DNA from: Planctomycetota bacterium
Lineage (GTDB): Bacteria > Planctomycetota > Planctomycetia > Pirellulales > UBA1268
Assembly: GCA_027622795.1 (NCBI GenBank)
Contig: JAQBZA010000069.1
Location: 1-11,263 of the forward strand
Direction: 5' to 3'
DNA length: 11,263 nt
The position numbers and the translations under genes are program-made. A model generated the notes under the pieces. The model worked only from the letters and a program-made list of their open reading frames with translations, did no database searches and had not been told where the DNA came from. Below, piece by piece: positions 1 to 5,605 of the stretch (within the stretch, counting starts at the first letter, position 1; every line of letters starts with the position of its first letter).

Positions 1-92
1 GAACTGTGAAAGCAGTTACCCTCTGGAGCCACGACGAAAAGGGCGGCCACATGTTTGGCGTGATTGAGCGGAACGCGACTGAGAAGGAGTGA
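1..92 (+). CDS. 3' end of an unidentified upstream gene (partial)
   Basis: An open frame enters from the left edge (first full codon at base 3) and stops at TGA 90-92. The 29 visible residues end in HMFGVIERNATEKE. I do not recognise a family from so short a tail. It is probably a real gene end, because the AAGGAG that looks like the ribosome binding site of the following sulfatase lies in its last codons and only 6 bases separate its stop from the sulfatase start, the usual layout of an operon. Everything upstream is outside the window. Confidence 0.5.
   Translation, partial: TVKAVTLWSHDEKGGHMFGVIERNATEKE
84..89 (+). promoter_or_regulatory. Ribosome binding site for the sulfatase
   Basis: AAGGAG is a strong Shine-Dalgarno match, 9 bases before the GTG at 99. 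It decides for the GTG start over internal codons and overlaps the last codons of the upstream gene. Confidence 0.6.
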
Positions 93-98
93 GATCAG

Positions 99-1739
99 GT
101 GCTCTTACGGCCACTAATCGATAGACGAGCGGTCACTCGGCGGCACCGTGTCGACACGCTGATCCTTGTCGCGCTGTGCACACATTCTCTCGCGGGCAAC
201 GCCACACCGATGCCGCCGAAACCAAACATCATTTTGATAGTGGCCGATGACCTCGGTTTCGGTGATGTGGGGTGTTACAACAATGCGTCAAGAGTCCCGA
301 CGCCCAATCTCGACAGGCTTGCTCAGCAGGGCATGAAATTTACAGATGCGCACAGCCCAGCCACGGTGTGCACCCCAACGCGATACAGTCTGATGACCGG
401 TCAGATGGCCTTCCGCGTTCCAAACGGCAGCACCGTATTTACGGGAGTCGGTGGCCCGTCTCTGCTTGCGCCGGAGCGAATCACACTCCCGGAAATGCTT
501 CGTGAGAGTGGCTACGCCACGGCCTGCGTGGGCAAATGGCATATCGGCCTGACCTTTTTCGATCAGCACGACCGTCCTGTAAGGGGCAACGGTGTCGAGG
601 CAGTGAAAGACGTCGATTTCTCACGCCAGATTGTTGGTGGCCCGCTTGATCATGGGTTTACCTATTTCTTTGGCACCGCCTGCTGTCCAACCACCGATTG
701 GCTCTATGCATTCATCGATGGTGATCGAGTGCCGGTGCCACCCACCACGCGCCTCGATCGCTCGTCGTTGCCGCGGCATCCCTATGCGAACGATTGCCGG
801 CTTGGTCTCATCGCCCCGGATTTTCCGATGGAAGAGGTGGACCTCGTTTTTCTGGAGAAGAGTCGGGAGTTTCTCGTTAATCATCAACAGACCAACCCAC
901 ATCAGCCGTTCTTTCTGTTTCACTCGACCCAGGCTGTTCATCTGCCATCATTCCCTGCGACGGCGTTTCAGGGCACAACAGGATGTGGTCCACACGGTGA
1001 CTTCATCCATCAGCTTGACCACATCGTGGGTCAACTGTTGGCCACCTGCGAAATGCTGGGGATCGCCGAGGAGACGCTCGTGATTTTTACGAGTGACAAT
1101 GGCCCGGAGGTGACCAGTGTCATTCAGATGCGTGCTGACCATCATCACGACGGTGCCCGCCCGTGGCGCGGAGTGAAACGGGATTCATGGGAAGGCGGTC
1201 ACCGAGTGCCACTTCTCATGCGTTGGCCAGGATGGGTGGCGGCGGGCAGCGTGAGCACTCAAACGGCCTGCCTCACTGACCTGATGGCAACGTTCGCTGA
1301 GATTCTGGGCGTCTCCCTGCCAGACAATGCTGCTGAAGACAGTTTCAGCCTTGTTCCTGCGATGCGCGGTCAGCATGACGTTGCACTTCGGCCGTATTTA
1401 ATTACGCAGGCCTTTGGCGGTGAAAAAACGCTGTCAATTCGTCGCGGGTCATGGAAATACCTGGACCACCGTGGATCTGGAGGCAACCGCTACGACGATC
1501 CATCACCGATCGACCCAGGATATCGACCTGACAACTCACCGGCGGCGCTGTTTGATCTTGAGAAGGATCCCGGCGAACGGCGGAACCTGCTGTCCGAGCA
1601 TCCCGAGATCGCTGGGGAGTTGAAAAAACTCCTTGAACAGTCGAAAAAAAGCGGGCGGAGCCGACCGAAGAACGCGATCATCGAAGATGGTGCTCGTCGG
1701 CCTGGGGTTACGGAGCCAGTGCGGCGTCTGCCTCCATGA
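99..1739 (+). CDS. Exported formylglycine-dependent sulfatase
   Basis: Hydrolyses sulfate esters; the substrate is unknown, but sulfated polysaccharides are the usual role of this family in planctomycetes. The protein has 546 residues with a GTG start behind a good AAGGAG. An arginine-rich N-terminus followed by a hydrophobic stretch (about residues 20-35) looks like a signal peptide. The alkaline-phosphatase-fold sulfatase core begins at PNIILIVADD, with metal-binding Asp50/Asp51. The sulfatase signature CTPTR (Cys91, Pro93, Arg95) marks the cysteine that the formylglycine-generating enzyme would oxidise. GKWHIG (145-150), TSDNGPE (331-337, Asp333/Asn334) and the Lys360 to WEGG segment (360-367) complete the active-site set, so the enzyme should be active. 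The C-terminal motif LFDLEKDPGERRNL is typical of the family. The last 11 codons overlap the converging phosphoesterase gene. No maturation enzyme is in the window. Confidence 0.93.
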   Translation: MLLRPLIDRRAVTRRHRVDTLILVALCTHSLAGNATPMPPKPNIILIVADDLGFGDVGCYNNASRVPTPNLDRLAQQGMKFTDAHSPATVCTPTRYSLMTGQMAFRVPNGSTVFTGVGGPSLLAPERITLPEMLRESGYATACVGKWHIGLTFFDQHDRPVRGNGVEAVKDVDFSRQIVGGPLDHGFTYFFGTACCPTTDWLYAFIDGDRVPVPPTTRLDRSSLPRHPYANDCRLGLIAPDFPMEEVDLVFLEKSREFLVNHQQTNPHQPFFLFHSTQAVHLPSFPATAFQGTTGCGPHGDFIHQLDHIVGQLLATCEMLGIAEETLVIFTSDNGPEVTSVIQMRADHHHDGARPWRGVKRDSWEGGHRVPLLMRWPGWVAAGSVSTQTACLTDLMATFAEILGVSLPDNAAEDSFSLVPAMRGQHDVALRPYLITQAFGGEKTLSIRRGSWKYLDHRGSGGNRYDDPSPIDPGYRPDNSPAALFDLEKDPGERRNLLSEHPEIAGELKKLLEQSKKSGRSRPKNAIIEDGARRPGVTEPVRRLPP

Positions 1740-3894
1740 GCACTGCATCACCCTCGATTCGAGCATGCCGGCCACCGGGTCCCCGGTCGAGCATCAATGG
1801 CCCCACTTGGCGATCAAAGTTGTAGAGCACAACCGTACCGTCGACAGGGTCAAGACGCCGCTTGGGCACGAATGGCCCCTCATACAGTCCACCACGTGCG
1901 AGGTGCACCTCGTCGATCATCCCGTCGAAGAATGAAGTGGGCCGGCCCTGACCATCCGTGTCGGCTCCGATGAAGAGCGGCAGCCGATTTGGCTTCCGCT
2001 GAGCTGCGGGATCGACCTCCGTGCGGCCCTTGGGCGTGCCGTCCAGATAGAGTGTCACCGCAGTGCCGTCATGGACCATCGCCACGTGATACCAACGGTC
2101 GGGCTCGAGAAGAATGTCAGGATGCACGGAGCGATAGCTGCCACCGAGAAAGACGCTGGCATCAGGTCTGCCACCGGAGACGAAAATGCCGTATTCACTG
2201 GTTTCCGTCTTGGCTAGGAGCCCGACCCGCTCACCGAATCGTCTCGCTCGCAGCCAGCATTCGAGCGTCAGAGGTCCGGAGGGGAGCGGAATCAGATCCG
2301 CGTCTACCCGCACGCAGTCGCCGTCGCCGTCGAGCACTAGTGCCCGGTTGACCGCCGCTGGTTCGTGGAGAGTGGCATCGAAAATGAGTGGTACATCGGC
2401 CGACACCTCCGGGATCGTGTAGCGGGTCGACGATGCCAGGAGGTCTTGGGCGAGGATAAGCCGCACCGGCTCGAATGATTCATCGAGGGTGCTGCTCCGG
2501 TATGCACCGCGGAGGCGAACGTCACGATTTGCCCCGGGGGCCAGCGTGCCGTGGGTGTGGTCGGGAAAAAACCGCCAGCGGTTGTCAGGGCTCTGTGGAG
2601 TCAGGGTGTAGTCGACTGGCCGAGTCGTCGGGTTTTCGAGTGTGACCGTGAAGTCACCTTCCACCCGACCATTGGTCACCGCGCCCGGAACGTGAACGCC
2701 TCCAGAGACTCGTAGCGGCTGTCTTGCCAAACGAACTGCTTCTTCCTGAAGCTGACCGGTGAGTTCCCGGACATCGAATGCCACACCCACAGGAAAGGCG
2801 GCCATGGCGACCTGCCGGGGCCGCACCGTGATGAGGTGATATTGGTGCAGATAACCGGCGGCCGGCACAGTCGACTCTTGAACGCCGCCCACCGTTGCAA
2901 GCGTGACATACTCGATGCCATCGGCCGGATCATACCGCATGCGGTGAATGTGGCCGGCGAAGACCGCTGTTACGTTTCCGGCCGCCACCAGCAGCGGATG
3001 CACGCGTGTCTGCCAATCATCCCCATAGCCGCCACCGAGCCAGCGTGGATGGTGAAGGAAAACGAACTGGTGATCGCACGTCGCCCCGCGGTCGAGAGCG
3101 GCCCGGAGGAAGTCGAGTTGCTCAGGGCTGATCTTTTGCAGGTTCGGGTCGGAGAAGTCCTTGGCCCCAGTTGCGGGATCACTCTCGTCAGAGTAGAGCA
3201 CGATGAAGTTACAGTGCTTGTGCTGAAAGGAATACCACAGTGGACCAAAGTGCATCTCATAGTGGTCGTCGTGCTGGTGTTTCGGCCGGTCAGGGTCGTT
3301 GAGTGGCCGCCAATAGACATCGTGATTTCCGGCGACCGGAAACCATGGGCAGAGGAGGCGGTTCATGATCGCCTTGAATTCCCGCATCTGCGCCATCCAC
3401 TCCTCAGTACGGTTGTAGCCGTTGATGAGGTCTCCGACGGTCATCACGAGATCAGGCTCGAGCAGGTTGACATCGCGGACTGCATCGGCCAACACATCGA
3501 CACCCTCCGGCGGTCCGCCGGTGCGATCGCCGAAGACGGCGAATACGAAGGCGTCGGCCTCATCGGGGAGCGGCAGGCGGACGTCACTGGAGCGAGTGGT
3601 GAAGAAGCGGGGCCCGTCCGCCGGCTGCGTGGGGTGAGGATGACCATGGGGGTGGAGATGACGCCGGTGGGTTAGATGGGGTGCGTCAGGATCTGGGGCC
3701 GGCATGGTTTCGGCGGTAACCGCGTTTTCGATCGCCACTGGTGGCCGGCCGGCCGGAGTCGCCGGAGCCTCATCCGCACCGGGGGCCGGCAAGGCGCTGA
3801 GCACGGCTGCGAGCCCCAGCCCAGTGAGCCCGTTGCGAAAGCCCGCGACGCGGCCGAAATACCAAAGTACGTTAGCGTGTGTGAGGGTGTTCAT
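1708..3894 (-). CDS. Secreted calcineurin-like metallophosphoesterase with C-terminal LamG-like domain
   Basis: A predicted binuclear-metal phosphoesterase, substrate unknown. I choose the ATG at 3894 (728 residues) because it has AAGG 7 bases upstream and gives a signal-peptide-like segment (GLTGLGLAAVLSALPAPGADE, about residues 22-42). The frame is open further upstream to a TTG at 3981 and an ATG at 3966. After the signal comes a proline- and histidine-rich linker (about 73-90). The phosphoesterase core has FGDRTGG (near 121), GDLINGY (154-160), GNHD (189-192), FLHHPRW (near 279) and GHIH (314-317), the expected metal ligands. A middle beta-type region (about 395-510) is followed by a concanavalin A-like/LamG jellyroll (about 518-720) with the typical LTLECWLRA, RWYHVAMVHDGT and DGMIDEVHLARG segments, which probably binds carbohydrate or matrix. 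It is second in a pair with the PHP gene, overlapping it by 23 bases, so translational coupling is likely. Confidence 0.88.
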   Translation of the reverse strand: MNTLTHANVLWYFGRVAGFRNGLTGLGLAAVLSALPAPGADEAPATPAGRPPVAIENAVTAETMPAPDPDAPHLTHRRHLHPHGHPHPTQPADGPRFFTTRSSDVRLPLPDEADAFVFAVFGDRTGGPPEGVDVLADAVRDVNLLEPDLVMTVGDLINGYNRTEEWMAQMREFKAIMNRLLCPWFPVAGNHDVYWRPLNDPDRPKHQHDDHYEMHFGPLWYSFQHKHCNFIVLYSDESDPATGAKDFSDPNLQKISPEQLDFLRAALDRGATCDHQFVFLHHPRWLGGGYGDDWQTRVHPLLVAAGNVTAVFAGHIHRMRYDPADGIEYVTLATVGGVQESTVPAAGYLHQYHLITVRPRQVAMAAFPVGVAFDVRELTGQLQEEAVRLARQPLRVSGGVHVPGAVTNGRVEGDFTVTLENPTTRPVDYTLTPQSPDNRWRFFPDHTHGTLAPGANRDVRLRGAYRSSTLDESFEPVRLILAQDLLASSTRYTIPEVSADVPLIFDATLHEPAAVNRALVLDGDGDCVRVDADLIPLPSGPLTLECWLRARRFGERVGLLAKTETSEYGIFVSGGRPDASVFLGGSYRSVHPDILLEPDRWYHVAMVHDGTAVTLYLDGTPKGRTEVDPAAQRKPNRLPLFIGADTDGQGRPTSFFDGMIDEVHLARGGLYEGPFVPKRRLDPVDGTVVLYNFDRQVGPLMLDRGPGGRHARIEGDAVLMEADAALAP

Positions 3895-5284
3895 GGTGAT
3901 GCCTTGAGCGAGGACTGGAGCGAGGAAAGGAGACCGAGGTTGATTGATTGTCGAGAGGTTGAACATGCCGTTCCCAACCAATTGGCTGCGTCCAAGCCTG
4001 GGCCATTTGGTCCTTGAACGAGGGATCTTGCGGCGGGATCGATGCCGTGATAACGGCCCGCACGTAGAGTTCGTTTCCCGTCAGTTGGTACTGCGGTCGG
4101 AGCCCCTCCTCCGTAGCAAGCACCTTGCCGACGTCGGTCGAATAGGTGCGGCTTACACGGAGCGGCTTGCCAGATTTGTCAACGAGTGGCTTCCCCTCCT
4201 TGTCGAGGGTCGGCCGACTTTCCCCGTCGTGATCCTGGAGCGTGCCGATGAAGTGGGTCGTAAAGGTCGCCTCCCCCTGGGGTTCGATCTCGATGGTCAG
4301 CGTGTGATGATTGCGGTCGTGCTCAACATTCCGCAGCGTGACGCCTGAGGAGGCATAGCAGTCACCGGCACGGATGGCACGGATGATTGATTCCGGGGTG
4401 AGATGCGTTGCTCGTACCATGATCCATCCACGCCCCGGCCGTGCACCATTCGGCTTGTGATAGGAATGACTGTCATCCGTTGCGATCCCATACAGCGGTG
4501 CGGCGGAGAGGTGGCCGACGCGGATTGTGTTGGCGATGTCCCAGAGTCGATCAATGCTCGGTCGGTTTGTATCACCCTGCTGATTGACTCCCGGATGACC
4601 GTTGTAAACCTCGAAAAACCGTTCCCTTACGACCATCGCGAGGTCTTCAGCGGTGATCGCCCACCCGAAATTAGGGTGGTTGATGTGGGCGAGGATTTCA
4701 CGGCCCGTGCGTTGCGCCTGCTCCTCCACGTTTTTGAGATTCGCGTTGATGGCCTCCTGCACGGTCTTGCCGCCCATGGGCTGAACGGCGGCGTCGAGGT
4801 TTGACGCGTTCATGTGGACAGGCACGCCCTCCGCCGTATCGCTGATCTCTTCGGCGTTGAGAAGCAGGAACCTGCCACGCTCTTCAACGAGGCAGCGGCA
4901 TTCATCAAGCGGTTTGAGTCGGACCTCACGGTCATCGTCATGGCCACGCGTCTCGACCCACATGCCACCGAAGCGATTCAGATACTTTTCGAACACGGGA
5001 CCACCGCCACGTTTGATGACCTCCGTGATTTTCTTCCACCTCTGACCGGTGGCGGTCACGTTGTGATCGGTGAGAGCGAGGAAGTGATACCCGTGGTCGC
5101 GGTACCATTCGGCAATCATTTCCGGAAAATCGTCGCCGTCGCTCCACAGGGAGTGGGTGTGGAGATTGCCCTTGAACCACTGTGGTTGGGGATTGGGCGG
5201 AATCCCATCGCCGGCGTTGGTCGCCGATGACAGGATGCAGAACACCGACATGACAAGGAGGAATCCAAACAAACGAATACTCAT
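3872..5284 (-). CDS. Secreted PHP-domain metal-dependent hydrolase
   Basis: PHP (polymerase and histidinol phosphatase) fold protein, probably a phosphoesterase outside the cytoplasm; the substrate is unknown. The ATG at 5284 gives 470 residues beginning with a clear signal peptide (MSIRLFGFLLVMSVFCILSS, cleavage likely after TNA, residue 24). An in-frame TTG at 5356 is rejected because it would put 24 extra residues before that signal. Metal-site motifs are LHTH (His42, His44), LTDHNV (Asp73, His74), a glutamate pair (145-146), VPVHMNA (His157), AHINHP (His200, His203) and TDDSH (Asp270-His273), so the trinuclear site looks intact. A C-terminal beta-rich region ends near AWTQPIGW (430-437). 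The last ~33 residues are Ser/Pro/His-rich, end in RHHHEHPHTR, and run over the start of the next gene. The ribosome binding site is weak (AAGTGAG, 9 bases away). Confidence 0.85.
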   Translation of the reverse strand: MSIRLFGFLLVMSVFCILSSATNAGDGIPPNPQPQWFKGNLHTHSLWSDGDDFPEMIAEWYRDHGYHFLALTDHNVTATGQRWKKITEVIKRGGGPVFEKYLNRFGGMWVETRGHDDDREVRLKPLDECRCLVEERGRFLLLNAEEISDTAEGVPVHMNASNLDAAVQPMGGKTVQEAINANLKNVEEQAQRTGREILAHINHPNFGWAITAEDLAMVVRERFFEVYNGHPGVNQQGDTNRPSIDRLWDIANTIRVGHLSAAPLYGIATDDSHSYHKPNGARPGRGWIMVRATHLTPESIIRAIRAGDCYASSGVTLRNVEHDRNHHTLTIEIEPQGEATFTTHFIGTLQDHDGESRPTLDKEGKPLVDKSGKPLRVSRTYSTDVGKVLATEEGLRPQYQLTGNELYVRAVITASIPPQDPSFKDQMAQAWTQPIGWERHVQPLDNQSTSVSFPRSSPRSRHHHEHPHTR

Positions 5285-5334
5285 GTTTTGATGCTCACTT
5301 ACTGGGTTCGAAACAAGATGTGGCCTCACCGTGC

Positions 5335-5350
5335 CGCAAGAAATCTTGCG
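5335..5350. repeat. Perfect 7-base dyad, candidate operator
   Basis: CGCAAGA-AA-TCTTGCG is a perfect inverted repeat with a 2-base centre, 50 bases upstream of the PHP start codon and about 85 bases left of the candidate -35 element of the rightward operon. The two half-sites without a loop suit binding by a dimeric repressor or activator better than an RNA hairpin. No regulator gene lies in the window, so the role is inferred from position alone. Confidence 0.4.
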
Positions 5351-5434
5351 TCCCAATCGAGAAACACTGGAAATTATTCGACTCCGCAGAATCCATTGAG
5401 TGGGGACAAAAGCGGAAAAACATGAGCGTACTGT

Positions 5435-5463
5435 TTTTCATTGGCGGAGACCTGGGATATACT
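5435..5463 (+). promoter_or_regulatory. Candidate sigma-70-type promoter for the DUF1549-DUF1501-WD40 operon
   Basis: TTTTCA (5435-5440, 4 of 6 matches to TTGACA) is separated by 17 bases from TATACT (5458-5463, 5 of 6 matches to TATAAT). Transcription would begin near 5470, leaving a leader of about 135 bases before the ATG at 5606. Spacing and position are right, but planctomycete promoters are poorly defined, so this is a moderate-to-weak call. Confidence 0.35.
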
Positions 5464-5605
5464 TCTGGGAGCGGCCTCGCAGCCGTCAGTGCCGATGCGT
5501 GTGTGAGCGTTGTGAATCCCGTAGGGCATGCAGCCTGCCGATCAAAAACGCTGCCTGCGGACGAATGGATCGATCGGTGTTCCCTCCCGACTGCGAGCGG
5601 ATTCC

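Larger units (their letters stand above)
5285..5605. other. Divergent intergenic region
   Basis: About 320 bases between the start of the leftward PHP gene and the chosen start of the rightward operon. It holds a perfect 16-base palindrome at 5335-5350, a likely rightward promoter at 5435-5463 and a leader of about 130 bases. Several short open frames cross it on both strands, but none has a convincing ribosome binding site or recognisable product. I could not find a convincing promoter for the PHP gene by eye. Confidence 0.6.

Noticed and set aside
2836..3675. Long open frame of 279 codons on the + strand
   Set aside because: It lies wholly inside the phosphoesterase gene on the other strand, shows no family motif, and is explained by GC-rich antisense codon bias.
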